This document shows positions 22,821-31,459 of a stretch of 41,657 nt of DNA, piece by piece. The DNA comes from Candidatus Zixiibacteriota bacterium (GTDB lineage Bacteria; Zixibacteria; MSB-5A5; GN15; JAAZOE01), in NCBI GenBank assembly GCA_023138975.1, contig JAGLON010000053.1:1-41657 (forward strand), in the 5' to 3' direction. A program made the translations under genes and the position numbers. Every line of letters begins with the position of its first letter. Position 1 is the first letter of the stretch. The notes under the pieces were generated by a model, which ran no database searches, was not told the DNA's origin, and saw only the letters and a list, made by a program, of their open reading frames with translations.

Positions 22821-24375
22821 TCGATTTATCGGACGTTTGATAGGCAAGTCGGTTTCCGAGTTATCATTTCGTTCTTTTTACGCTGGACATATCTCAATCG
22901 GTAGTATCGTCATGGTCGATGATGACGATACCAACCGGAAGTATCTTCTGCGGGTTATTGATGTTAGCTATGGCCATGAAAGCTCCGAAGCCAACTGGGC
23001 GGAAAAAGTAGCCGGGCGAATGATGGAGGAGGATCAAAAAGACCGCCTCTATCGAATTCATGATCCGGAGCGCCGTCTGTATAAAATAGTCAAATGTTCA
23101 CCACTGGGATATATTCAAAACAACAAATTCAATCGTCCCCGCTCAATCCCGACCCATTTCTCCCCGGTACTGTTACCCGACATGGAGACCATGGAGTTTC
23201 TGCGCGAATACAGCGGTGATTTAATAGTCGGATACCTCCGTTGCGGAGAGGATACCATGGATATTTCTCTGGGGATGGATGGAAGCACGCTCTCTCAGCA
23301 TGTGGGCATCTTCGCGACCACCGGAATGGGTAAATCTAATCTAATGAAAGTCCTCGCTTCCGCCATTATGGAAAGCAAGGAATACGGCTTGCTAATATTT
23401 GACCCTCACGGGGAGTACTTTGACGGCGGTAGAGAGGCGGATCGAAAAGGTCTGAAAGATCATCCTCTGGCCGATTCACGGTTTTTTACCAGAACTCTAC
23501 GGAATCTAAAAGGTGCCCAAGTTGATAAACTCTCTATTCCATTCAGCGAAATTGAGATAGAAGATATCACTCAGATCTTCGGGTTTTCTCAAGCCCAATA
23601 CGAGGCGCTTCAGGCAATACGAATTAAATATGGGAAGGAGTGGTTGTACAAGCTCTGTACAAAAGACTTAGAATCACTTCTTGAGGAATTACAGAGCAGC
23701 CAACTTAGTTTCCATGAATCAACCATGGCGGTTCTAATTCGCCGGGCCAAACGCCTGCTGGAATTCAGAACCGTTAATAAGGATAAAAGCTACTCCACCG
23801 TTGGCGATATTCTCGGAAAAATCCAGAATGGCTACACCGTATTGGTTGACACCGCCAATTTATCGCAGGATGAAGAGACTCTCGTTACTTCAGTCATTAC
23901 TCGGGCGGTGTTAAAAAGTTATAAACGCAAATACCAAACCGAAGGTGATTTCGAAAAACTATCGCCCTGTCTTATTATGCTTGAGGAGGCCCAGCGAGTC
24001 CTGATGGCTTCTACCGGAGATACCAATATATTCCATCGTATCGTTCGCGAAGGCCGTAAGTTTAAAGTTGGACTGGGAGTTATAACCCAACAGCCGAAAT
24101 TGCTATCTGAAGAACTATTGTCCCAATTAAACTCGATGTTTATTTTGGGACTGGCCGATGAACGCGATAGAAACATTGTTCGTTCGTCGTCGAAACAGGA
24201 TATATCTTCATTGAGTACCGAGATTCAAACACTGGCCGCCGGTGAAGCTCTGCTAACCTCGCCTACGGTCCCGTTCGCTTTGCCTATTAAGGTCTTCCTA
24301 TACGAAGACTACCTAAAAGCGATTAAGACTAATTATAAACAAACGGTAGAAAAACCGGCTGAGGACTTCTTCTAA
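22810..24375 (+). CDS. HerA-type hexameric DNA translocase
   Basis: The 521 residues comprise an N-terminal HAS-barrel-like part (about 1-110, RFIGRLIGKS...GSIVMVDDDD) and a FtsK/HerA-type P-loop ATPase: Walker A ATTGMGKSN (Lys about 175), IFDPHGEY just after it, Walker B CLIMLEEAQRV (Glu about 392-393), an arginine-finger stretch REGRKFKVGLG and the sensor ITQQP. HerA pumps DNA and stimulates NurA. The gene overlaps nurA by 11 bases and is followed after 2 bases by the Mre11-like gene, so all three are surely co-transcribed and probably co-act at double-strand ends. HerA proteins also occur in defence systems with other nucleases, but the NurA and Mre11 partners here point to end resection. 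Confidence 0.88.
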   Translation: MTSNRFIGRLIGKSVSELSFRSFYAGHISIGSIVMVDDDDTNRKYLLRVIDVSYGHESSEANWAEKVAGRMMEEDQKDRLYRIHDPERRLYKIVKCSPLGYIQNNKFNRPRSIPTHFSPVLLPDMETMEFLREYSGDLIVGYLRCGEDTMDISLGMDGSTLSQHVGIFATTGMGKSNLMKVLASAIMESKEYGLLIFDPHGEYFDGGREADRKGLKDHPLADSRFFTRTLRNLKGAQVDKLSIPFSEIEIEDITQIFGFSQAQYEALQAIRIKYGKEWLYKLCTKDLESLLEELQSSQLSFHESTMAVLIRRAKRLLEFRTVNKDKSYSTVGDILGKIQNGYTVLVDTANLSQDEETLVTSVITRAVLKSYKRKYQTEGDFEKLSPCLIMLEEAQRVLMASTGDTNIFHRIVREGRKFKVGLGVITQQPKLLSEELLSQLNSMFILGLADERDRNIVRSSSKQDISSLSTEIQTLAAGEALLTSPTVPFALPIKVFLYEDYLKAIKTNYKQTVEKPAEDFF

Positions 24376-24377
24376 TT

Positions 24378-25487
24378 ATGCGATTTTGTCATTTTGCGGA
24401 TAATCATCTCGGAGCGGGAAATGGACCTCGTGAGGACGATATCCTCCATAGTTTTGCGGTTGCCATCGACCGCATTATAGAGCTAAAGCCTGATTTTGTT
24501 ATTAATGCCGGTGATTTATTTCATGTCGTGCGGCCTTCTAATCGAGTCATAGCGTTTGCCTCAGAGCAATTAATCCGGTTGGGGCGAGAGGCGAAAATCC
24601 CGACCGTAATCATTTCGGGCAACCATGATGCCCCCAAACAGAAACAGATGGGAGCGGTTCTGTCAATATTCAAGGACTACGAAAATATCCACATTATATA
24701 TAAATCAAAATACGAGCGCTTTCGTCTGGGAGATGTGTCCATTTCAGCCTTACCCCATTGTCTGACGACTGATATACTGCATGACGAATTAAAGAAAGTT
24801 GCGCCCGATCCAGAGGCAAAATTCAATATCCTGATACTCCACGGAGTTGTGGCCGGAATCAAAGAATTCCAAATGGCCGATTTATCCGAACAGGAAATTT
24901 CAGCTTCTTATTTTCGCCTTGGTTTCGATTATGTGGCTCTGGGGCATTATCACAATTATACCGAGGTTGAGACAAACACTTATTACTCCGGCTCTACCGA
25001 ACGAATTTCTCAATCAGAGGCCGGGCATCCCAAGGGTTTTATTGAAGTCGATTTGGCCAATCCGGATTTAAAAAAAGGTATTACCTTCCACGAGATCCCC
25101 TCACGCATTATGCTTGATCTCCCGGCTGTTAAAGCTAAGGGGCGCACCGTAGAAGACATTATGGCGGAGGTCGAACAGAAGATCAAAGAAAAAAAACCGG
25201 AAGACAAGATTATCAGGTTAAAGGTTACCGATATTCCTGAAGAGACCTATCGGTCGCTTCCTTTTGACAAAATCTCGAAAATGAAAAATGAGGCGTTTTC
25301 ACTCGATATTAAATTTGAGAAAGAAGAAAAACCAGAAGAAAATCTCTATGCTGATTTGAATCTGGGGAGGCTCGATATCGCGTTCGAGAAATTTCTAAAC
25401 ATGAAAATCATTGAAGACCTTGATAAAGATAAAATAAGAAAAATGGCGATAGAACTTTTGCGCCAAAGCGAGGACGAGGAAGTATAA
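24378..25487 (+). CDS. Mre11/SbcD-like DNA double-strand-break nuclease
   Basis: This 369-residue protein contains all phosphoesterase motifs of Mre11/SbcD: FADNHLG (Asp8, His10), NAGDLFH (Asp46), SGNHDAP (Asn82, His83), LILHG (His155) and LGHYHN (His190, His192). The first motif has Asn where Thr or Leu is usual. The capping region lies at about 235-330, and the C-terminus (IEDLDKDKIRKMAIELLRQ) is helical, as in the Rad50-binding part. Mre11 normally needs the ABC ATPase Rad50/SbcC, but no such gene follows: 131 bases later an unrelated methyltransferase begins. It therefore either uses a distant Rad50 or works with HerA-NurA directly. Confidence 0.88.
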   Translation: MRFCHFADNHLGAGNGPREDDILHSFAVAIDRIIELKPDFVINAGDLFHVVRPSNRVIAFASEQLIRLGREAKIPTVIISGNHDAPKQKQMGAVLSIFKDYENIHIIYKSKYERFRLGDVSISALPHCLTTDILHDELKKVAPDPEAKFNILILHGVVAGIKEFQMADLSEQEISASYFRLGFDYVALGHYHNYTEVETNTYYSGSTERISQSEAGHPKGFIEVDLANPDLKKGITFHEIPSRIMLDLPAVKAKGRTVEDIMAEVEQKIKEKKPEDKIIRLKVTDIPEETYRSLPFDKISKMKNEAFSLDIKFEKEEKPEENLYADLNLGRLDIAFEKFLNMKIIEDLDKDKIRKMAIELLRQSEDEEV

Positions 25488-25570
25488 AGTTTTAGTTGCT
25501 TACTATGAATCGATCAATATAAATTAATCAGGTTGACACCTTTCGATTACGCACCTGCGATATGCGTGCG

Positions 25571-25576
25571 TATAAT
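25571..25576 (+). promoter_or_regulatory. Candidate -10 box TATAAT
   Basis: A perfect TATAAT 43 bases before the ATG at 25619. A TTGACA at 25533 is too far away for normal spacing, so the -35 is uncertain. If this box is used, transcription begins downstream of the earlier in-frame ATG at 25562, favouring the start at 25619. Confidence 0.35.
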
Positions 25577-25618
25577 ATACACCGTTCAAGTATAAACTTC
25601 ACAACAAGGGGATGGACT

Positions 25619-26386
25619 ATGGAAACGTTTGTTACGTCCGATCAGCGCCGCATGTACGGCGACCTTTCCTGGGCTTGGCCGATTATCAGCCCGCCGGAAG
25701 ATTATATTGAAGAAACCGAAGAATATATTCGCCTAATTAAAGACCAGTCTCGTATTCCCGTTTCAAAGATTCTAAATCTCGGTTGTGGAGGCGGTCAGCA
25801 TGATAATATCCTGGTAAAAGATTTCGAAATCACAGGAGTTGACCTAAGTAATGAAATGCTTGGTCTGGCGCGGCAGCTTAACCCTAATGTTGCCTATGTT
25901 AATGGCGATATGCGAGCCGTCAGGCTGGGCCAGGGGTTTGATGCCGTGACGGTGTTTGATTCAATTGCCTATATGAGAACGCTTGAGAGCCTCAAGGCGG
26001 CCTTTTTAACCGCTTATACCCATCTTAGGCCGGGAGGAGTTTTTGTAACCTGTATTGCAGAAACTGTTGAAAATTTCGAGCAGAACAAAACGACTCACAC
26101 GACCCATAAAAAGGGCGATATCGAAATCACACTTATTGAAAATCACTACGATCCGGTTCCCAATGATTTCTGGTATGAGGCGAATTTTATTTATATGATA
26201 AGACGGGCGGGTGATTTAACTATCGAAACTGACTGCCACTTATTGGGGCTGTTTGAGTTTAAGACCTGGATGGAATTGATGCAGGAGGTGGGGCTGGAAG
26301 TATTCAAACGCGAGTCACTTATCCATACTGTGGAAGGTCGCCCGCTCCAGTTACTAATTGGAGTCAAGCCGGTCACTCATACGTAG
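25619..26386 (+). CDS. Class I SAM-dependent methyltransferase
   Basis: Starting at the ATG at 25619 (AAGGGG just before it) gives 255 residues; an in-frame ATG at 25562 adds 19 unlikely residues. The Rossmann core is clear: motif I ILNLGCGGGQHD near 52, acidic motif II GVDLSNEML, motif III VNGDMRAVRLG, motif IV FDAVTVFDSIAYM, and LRPGGVFV. The variable C-terminal half includes NHYDPVPNDFWYEA, as in small-molecule methyltransferases of the ubiquinone/glycine-N type. The substrate is unknown. It runs alone, converging with the transporter genes on the other strand. Confidence 0.8.
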   Translation: METFVTSDQRRMYGDLSWAWPIISPPEDYIEETEEYIRLIKDQSRIPVSKILNLGCGGGQHDNILVKDFEITGVDLSNEMLGLARQLNPNVAYVNGDMRAVRLGQGFDAVTVFDSIAYMRTLESLKAAFLTAYTHLRPGGVFVTCIAETVENFEQNKTTHTTHKKGDIEITLIENHYDPVPNDFWYEANFIYMIRRAGDLTIETDCHLLGLFEFKTWMELMQEVGLEVFKRESLIHTVEGRPLQLLIGVKPVTHT

Positions 26387-26417
26387 TCGGTTTGCTGCAA
26401 AACTATCAGTTTTCGAT

Positions 26418-26459
26418 CCGTCGGCGATGGTCCCATTTTACGGGATTGAGATCCGACGG
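26418..26459. repeat. Inverted repeat between converging genes
   Basis: CCGTCGG (26418-26424) pairs with CCGACGG (26453-26459), and inside it TCCC pairs with GGGA around ATTTTAC. The hairpin has no T run but may separate the two converging transcripts. Confidence 0.4.
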
Positions 26460-26486
26460 TGCTGACTATAGTAAATGTCAATTCTG

Positions 26487-26603
26487 CTACAATTGCATAT
26501 CCGAATCGTCATCGCTGGAGAGGATACGTTTGAAGCAGAACGTTCCGACCGCAAAAATAGAACCCCACAGTAAACCCATCATTAACCATCCGCCCCAAGT
26601 CAT
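26487..26603 (-). CDS. MetS-like small subunit of the adjacent symporter
   Basis: This 38-residue ORF starts with an ATG that overlaps the stop of the symporter gene (ATGA) and is preceded by AAGAGGTG inside that gene. The product MTWGGWLMMGLLWGSIFAV continues into a short basic and acidic tail (FKRILSSDDDSD): one membrane helix with a charged end. Bacterial NSS symporters of the MetP type need just such a tiny partner, MetS, encoded directly downstream, so position and form agree. The assignment rests on this synteny rather than strong sequence identity. Confidence 0.7.
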   Translation of the reverse strand: MTWGGWLMMGLLWGSIFAVGTFCFKRILSSDDDSDMQL

Positions 26604-28144
26604 GACTGCACCTCTTTTCCGGTTTGATGTTTCCGTTTACTCCAGGCGATTTTGACCAGTACACAAAGGAAAATAAATAAGCAGACAATTCCGATTCTGG
26701 TGCCCAACACATAGGGAACGTTTTCTGCCGGAACGCCTTTCATCGTGATCGTATCCCACCAGTCCTGTGCGATCCAGAAGCCTAAAATCCCAATCAGGAA
26801 TACTGGTGTGACATATTTGATGACATACTTAAATACAATCGGTACCCGCATGTTTGAGCCGACATGCATTTCGGCCCAGAATTTATCGATTCCGAAGACC
26901 CAGGCGACAATAATGATTTCGATAGTAGCCCCTAAGACAATAAAGAAGTTACCGCCCCAGAAATCAAGGTCATCCATGACACCATTGGCCAGCCACCATA
27001 CCGCCGGTTGACACAGTATAAATGTCATAGCGGCGAAAAGCATAACCGCCTTTTCACGAGAGAGATTGAATTCGTCCTGGAAAAACCCGACTAAGGGTTG
27101 TGCTAGTGATATCGATGATGTAATGCCGGCTAAAAATAACATCAGGAACCAGAGAAAGGAAAACATCGCCCCCCAGGGAATGCCGTTAAAAATCTCCGGC
27201 ATAGTGATAAAGCCCAGGTTGAAAGATCCTGAATTAGCTATATTAACAATATTCTCCGGTCCAAAGAAAATAAATGCCGCCGGGACAATCAGAGAACCGC
27301 CCAGAATAACTTCTGCGAATTCGTTGGTACTGGCCGCGGACAGCCCCGCCAGCGGCACATCGTCTGTTTCCCTCAGGTAACTGGAGTATGTCATAATTAC
27401 ACCGATGCCGACTGAGAGAGTAAAGAACACCTGTCCCGCCGCCGCCAGCCATATTCTGGCTGATGACAATTGAGACAAATCGGGATTCCATAAAAAGCCC
27501 AGACCGTTGAATTCGCCCCAGTCCATCGTGATGATTCGAATAGTAAGAAGTACTCCAAAAATTAACAGAGCAGGAAGAGCTATTTTGCAAAGCTTTTCGA
27601 TACCGCCTTTGATGCCAAAATAAGTTACACTAATATTAAGGGCAAAAGTAATGCAGAAGAATGTAAATGCTGCTGTCATCCCGGAGAACCACTGATTACT
27701 TTCAAGGCCTTGAAGTCCCGAAAGGAATGACGGTAATTGACCGTTGGCGCTGGCTTCGGACAAGGCGCCGGTAGCTGAATAAAAACAGTAGGCAAGGGTC
27801 CATGATTCGATATAGACATAATACATGTAAATGATGAGCGGTCCCAGAATGCCGAGGACACCGATGTATTTTACGGCCGGGTTGCTTTTCCATAGCGATT
27901 GCAATATTCCCGGAGCCGACGAATGGCCATGACCTCCGCCATATCTTCCGGCTGTCCATTCGACCCACATCATTGGAATACCGATTAATAGTAAGGCGAC
28001 GATGTACGGAATCATAAAGGAGCCGCCGCCGTTTTGAGCGGCTTGAACAGGAAAACGCAAAAAGTTCCCCAGTCCAACGGCTGAACCGGCTACGGCAAGT
28101 ACGACACCGAGTTTTGTACCCCAACGCTCCCTTACTCGCGACAT
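26600..28144 (-). CDS. Sodium:neurotransmitter symporter family (NSS/SNF) transporter
   Basis: The 514-residue protein has the 12-helix NSS layout. Helix 1 carries the sodium/substrate site AVGLGNFLRFP (about 22-32), preceded by WGTKLGVVLAVAGS. Helix 6 has FFTLSVGIGVIMTYSSY, and helix 8 LAGITSSISLAQPLV contributes the second sodium site. Such transporters import amino acids (tryptophan, tyrosine, methionine or alanine) with sodium. The presence of a MetS-like subunit suggests the MetP-type branch, so methionine or alanine are the best guesses. The start ATG at 28144 has GAGGGTG before it. Confidence 0.9.
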   Translation of the reverse strand: MSRVRERWGTKLGVVLAVAGSAVGLGNFLRFPVQAAQNGGGSFMIPYIVALLLIGIPMMWVEWTAGRYGGGHGHSSAPGILQSLWKSNPAVKYIGVLGILGPLIIYMYYVYIESWTLAYCFYSATGALSEASANGQLPSFLSGLQGLESNQWFSGMTAAFTFFCITFALNISVTYFGIKGGIEKLCKIALPALLIFGVLLTIRIITMDWGEFNGLGFLWNPDLSQLSSARIWLAAAGQVFFTLSVGIGVIMTYSSYLRETDDVPLAGLSAASTNEFAEVILGGSLIVPAAFIFFGPENIVNIANSGSFNLGFITMPEIFNGIPWGAMFSFLWFLMLFLAGITSSISLAQPLVGFFQDEFNLSREKAVMLFAAMTFILCQPAVWWLANGVMDDLDFWGGNFFIVLGATIEIIIVAWVFGIDKFWAEMHVGSNMRVPIVFKYVIKYVTPVFLIGILGFWIAQDWWDTITMKGVPAENVPYVLGTRIGIVCLFIFLCVLVKIAWSKRKHQTGKEVQS

Positions 28145-28167
28145 AAAACACCCTCGTTTGTCAAATC

Positions 28168-28173
28168 ATTATA
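28168..28173 (-). promoter_or_regulatory. Candidate -10 box for the symporter gene
   Basis: TATAAT on the minus strand, 23 bases before the start codon at 28144. The -35 region at 17-base spacing is poor. Confidence 0.3.
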
Positions 28174-28342
28174 ATCGAAACTGCATTCGGTATGCGTTCT
28201 TCAGCGAAATAAAAACAGTATGTTCTGATTATTATTCGCATCACTTCTGATATTTATCGTATAAGGCTGTACAAGTGTTAAAAAAAAGGGCTCTAATGTC
28301 CTTATGTCAAGGGCAAATTAAGGTGTTCTGCGGTTGTTTTTG

Positions 28343-28371
28343 TTGACTGTTAAAGGAGTAGCGGTTTTAAT
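28343..28371 (+). promoter_or_regulatory. Sigma70-type promoter
   Basis: TTGACT (28343-28348), 17 bases, then TTTAAT (28366-28371), about 42 bases before the GTG start at 28414. The rest of the 269-bp divergent gap (28145-28413) shows nothing more. Confidence 0.5.
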
Positions 28372-28413
28372 AAACGCAATTGTTGTGAACATATAATCTA
28401 AAAGGAGTAATAG

Positions 28414-29079
28414 GTGAAACAGATACGGATAATAATAGTCTTGCTGGCGGTTGTATTGTTTTCTTCCAGTGTCTCCGCTCAGCTTCTCGGACAAATGGCT
28501 CCAGCTTCAAACCTTGACGCGGGAGCAAGTAATATCGGAAGTTATCTAATCCTTGCCGAGCATGCCACCGGAGTGGTTGGGTCTTATCGCTACGGCTTTT
28601 CTTCAGACATCGAAGGCCGCGCTCGCCTCGGGTTCATTGACCCCGATGGAGGAGATATGAGTGTTCTTGTCGGTGCAGATCTTAAGTATCTCTTGTGGAA
28701 CGCCAGGCCTGCGGCACAGCAAAGCAAAGATGGATATCCGTTTACATTCTCACTCGGAACCGGCTTTGAGTATTCCAAACTGGGCTATGCAAAATACCTC
28801 GGCATATATGGAGCCGCCATCGGTTCCTTCCCGATCCGATTGCAGAATGGTCATTCGATTGAGCCTTACGGTCGTCTAAGTCTGCGGATGCAGCGGGTTT
28901 CTGTCGATTCCTACAACTTCGGCGGTCAGTCATTCGGAGGCGGTTCTGATACGAAGTTAAAAATCGGAGCCAATATTGGCGCTGAGTTTCATGTCATTGA
29001 CCTGACCAGTTTTACGGCCGAGATACAAATTGATGATGACTTCGCCTTTATGTTTGGGATTGAGTTATTCAGCTTCTAA
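28414..29079 (+). CDS. Outer-membrane beta-barrel-like protein
   Basis: The GTG start at 28414 is preceded by AAAGGAG and opens a signal peptide (residues 1-22, cleavage after VSAQ). The 221 residues are mainly alternating amphipathic strands (GSYRYGFSSDIEGRARLGF, TFSLGTGFEYSKLGY, KLKIGANIGAEF) and end in FGIELFSF with the terminal Phe of BAM-assembled proteins; eight to ten strands are likely. No family name is recognised. It sits 17 bases before uppP, so it may be transcribed with the envelope genes that follow. Confidence 0.6.
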   Translation: MKQIRIIIVLLAVVLFSSSVSAQLLGQMAPASNLDAGASNIGSYLILAEHATGVVGSYRYGFSSDIEGRARLGFIDPDGGDMSVLVGADLKYLLWNARPAAQQSKDGYPFTFSLGTGFEYSKLGYAKYLGIYGAAIGSFPIRLQNGHSIEPYGRLSLRMQRVSVDSYNFGGQSFGGGSDTKLKIGANIGAEFHVIDLTSFTAEIQIDDDFAFMFGIELFSF

Positions 29080-29096
29080 TCTGCGGATAAGAATAC

Positions 29097-29888
29097 ATGA
29101 CCGTTTGGGATGCAATAATACTTGGGATCGTGCAGGGGCTTACCGAGTTTCTGCCGATTTCATCATCGGGACACCTTGTTTTATGTCAGCATATTCTCGG
29201 AGTTAAAACTCCGGGAGTAAGCTTGGAAATATGGCTGCACTTAGGCACTTTTGTCGCAGTAATTGGCTATTTCTATAAAAAGATTATAGTGCTGACCAAA
29301 TCCCTGCTACCGGGGAATGTAGAAAGTGAAACAACCTATAATAGAAAAACAATTCTGGCGATAATTATTGGAACGATTCCAGCGGTTGTAGTAGGCTTGG
29401 GATTGAAATCGTATATCGAATCAGTCTTTTCATCGCCAGTATTTGCATCGTCGATGCTTTTAGTTACTGCCGCTATTTTGTTTGCCAGCGCTTTCGCCAA
29501 GAATAAAAAACTCCCGTTAACACTTCCAAAAGGATTAGTAATAGGCTTATCTCAGGCTGTTGCCATCCTGCCGGGAATTTCCCGCTCCGGAAGCACCATA
29601 ACCTGCGCCATGCTTCTGGGTATGAAACCGTCTGAGGCGGCAGAATTCTCTTTCTTACTGGCGATACCGGCGGTAGGCGGAGCGTTTTTACTGGATCTGA
29701 TTTCTCACGGCCGGACGTTTTTTACCGGAGATGAGATAATGTTATATTTGATCGGTACCGCAGCCTCGTTTATTTTCGGGCTGTTATCGATTCACTACCT
29801 ATTAAAAATCATTAAAAAGGGTTCTTTCTATTTGTTCGGCTTTTATTGTCTTGCAGCCGGAATAATATCACTTGTATATATAGTCTGA
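29097..29888 (+). CDS. Undecaprenyl-diphosphatase UppP (BacA)
   Basis: The 263-residue membrane enzyme has the usual family length and both signatures: GIVQGLTEFLPISSSGHLVL (about 10-29, with catalytic Glu and the Ser cluster) and LPGISRSGSTITCAMLLG (about 158-175). It dephosphorylates undecaprenyl diphosphate to recycle the lipid carrier for peptidoglycan and polysaccharide synthesis, and loss or overexpression alters bacitracin sensitivity. The stop TGA overlaps the ATG of the next gene by one base, coupling it to lipopolysaccharide-type synthesis. Confidence 0.93.
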   Translation: MTVWDAIILGIVQGLTEFLPISSSGHLVLCQHILGVKTPGVSLEIWLHLGTFVAVIGYFYKKIIVLTKSLLPGNVESETTYNRKTILAIIIGTIPAVVVGLGLKSYIESVFSSPVFASSMLLVTAAILFASAFAKNKKLPLTLPKGLVIGLSQAVAILPGISRSGSTITCAMLLGMKPSEAAEFSFLLAIPAVGGAFLLDLISHGRTFFTGDEIMLYLIGTAASFIFGLLSIHYLLKIIKKGSFYLFGFYCLAAGIISLVYIV

Positions 29889-31459
29889 TGAAAACAATAA
29901 TTGTAATCCGGTTGGGGCGTCTGGGAGATGTTCTCCTGACCTCGCCGGTACTAAAGAATCTTCGATTTCTCTATCCTGAGTCACAAATATTGTTTATTAC
30001 CCGAAGTGCGTATAGGTCGCTTGCCGAAAATCTATTCGGAGTAAATTCTGTTCTTACTTTTCCCGATGAGGGCAGTTATCTTGATTTAGTCAAGTTATCT
30101 TCTGAATTGGATGAGTATCAGCCGGATTTAGTAGTCGATTTACATAAAAATTTCCGTTCGTTTCACCTCGCAAATCTCTGCAAAGCTCGCTATAAAGTCG
30201 TTTATAGTAAACGCCGGAAGGAACGGCAGGCTGCGGTTAATGATAAAAAATTCAGAGATTATGTACCGCATACGACTGATTTATACAATTTTGTTATAGA
30301 TAAACTAAAAGGCAAGAGTTATGCCCGACGACCGGACATTATACTTCCGGAACACTTATTAATCGGCAAAGACTCAAGTCGCAAAGGAATTGCGTTTTGT
30401 CCCGGTGCGGGATCAATTGTTAAAGCCTGGCCGATTGAAAGCTATGCCAGCCTGGCGGAGCGTATAATCTATGATTTTCGGTATGAGGTTCATGTCAATT
30501 TGAGTCGAAAAGAAGAACTGCTCGAACAGAAATTCGAGCATTTACCCAAAGATATGCTGTCTTTTCATTCCGGGCGACCAATAATGGAAATTGCCGGAAT
30601 ACTGTCGAAAATGAGATTAAGCGTGACGAATGACTCCGGACTGTTGCACCTTTCTTCGGCGGTAGCAACGCCGACCGTAGCACTGTTTGGCCCGACCCAT
30701 CAGCAATTGGGTTTTTTCCCGCTGGGAATTCATGATATTGTTTTAGCAACCGATGAGAAATGCCGTCCCTGTTCGCTCCATGGCGATAAAGAATGCAGTC
30801 GGGAGGAACAGTACTGCTTCACCCGTTTGACCGTAGATTTTGTTTATGAAAAAATTGCTGAACGTTTGGAACAGCTTGAGCTAAAACCGGCTATCTTCTT
30901 AGATCGGGATGGAACGCTAATCGAAGATAAGCATTATCTGGCTGATCCAGATAAGATTGAGTTTATTCCCGGCGCGCTGGAAACGATCAAGAAGCTAAAA
31001 GAACTCGGTTATCTTATCGTAATCATCTCGAATCAATCCGGAGTCGCTCGCGGATTTTTCTCATCCGATGATGTCGAGCGAGTCCATAGTCGCCTATGGG
31101 ATTTGATGATTGCCGCTGACTGCGAACCGGATGATGTCCTGTTTTGCCCATACCATCCCGACGGCGATATTGCCGAATTCACACGCGATCATGGTTGGCG
31201 GAAACCTCATGCCGGAATGATAGAAGATGCCGCGGCGCGAATGGGCATCGATGTAAAACGCTCGTTTATGATTGGCGATAAACTCAGTGATGTGCAGTGC
31301 GGTCAGGTTGCCGGAGCAATGCCGATTTTGGTAAAAACCGGTAAGGGCGCAAAAACAGTCGAAGAATACCCGGCTGAACCGTATCCGAAGCCGTATTATA
31401 TTTGTGATACTTTGGCCGATGCGGGTGAATTTATATCTCAAAAATGTTATGAAAAGTGA
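29888..31459 (+). CDS. Fused glycosyltransferase family 9 and GmhB-like HAD phosphatase
   Basis: The ATG at 29888 overlaps the uppP stop by one base; upstream in-frame codons lie inside uppP. The 523 residues make two enzymes. Residues 1-325 are a GT9 heptosyltransferase-like fold (IIVIRLGRLGDVLLTSPVL, FCPGAGSIVKAWP, the donor-site VTNDSGLLHLSSA, VALFGPT). Residues about 333-515 are a HAD-IIIA phosphatase (FLDRDGTLIED with Asp339 and Asp341, IISNQSGVARG, RKPHAGM, FMIGDKLSDVQCG) close to D-glycero-D-manno-heptose-1,7-bisphosphatase GmhB. The zinc loop is incomplete: CPYHPDG is present but the later CxC is replaced by DHGW. It probably dephosphorylates a heptose precursor and transfers heptose to a lipid-linked glycan. 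The fusion itself is the odd feature. Confidence 0.85.
   Translation: MKTIIVIRLGRLGDVLLTSPVLKNLRFLYPESQILFITRSAYRSLAENLFGVNSVLTFPDEGSYLDLVKLSSELDEYQPDLVVDLHKNFRSFHLANLCKARYKVVYSKRRKERQAAVNDKKFRDYVPHTTDLYNFVIDKLKGKSYARRPDIILPEHLLIGKDSSRKGIAFCPGAGSIVKAWPIESYASLAERIIYDFRYEVHVNLSRKEELLEQKFEHLPKDMLSFHSGRPIMEIAGILSKMRLSVTNDSGLLHLSSAVATPTVALFGPTHQQLGFFPLGIHDIVLATDEKCRPCSLHGDKECSREEQYCFTRLTVDFVYEKIAERLEQLELKPAIFLDRDGTLIEDKHYLADPDKIEFIPGALETIKKLKELGYLIVIISNQSGVARGFFSSDDVERVHSRLWDLMIAADCEPDDVLFCPYHPDGDIAEFTRDHGWRKPHAGMIEDAAARMGIDVKRSFMIGDKLSDVQCGQVAGAMPILVKTGKGAKTVEEYPAEPYPKPYYICDTLADAGEFISQKCYEK

Noticed and set aside
21747..25487. Calling the HerA cluster an anti-phage defence island
   Set aside because: HerA occurs in defence systems, but NurA and Mre11 partners and no other defence or mobile genes nearby favour DNA repair; kept only as an alternative.
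26392..26655. 87-codon plus-strand ORF antisense to the MetS-like gene
   Set aside because: No ribosome site, odd composition, and overlaps better supported genes on the other strand.
27702..28151. 149-codon minus-strand ORF in another frame of the symporter gene
   Set aside because: Shadow of the NSS gene; Arg/Ser-rich and without helices.
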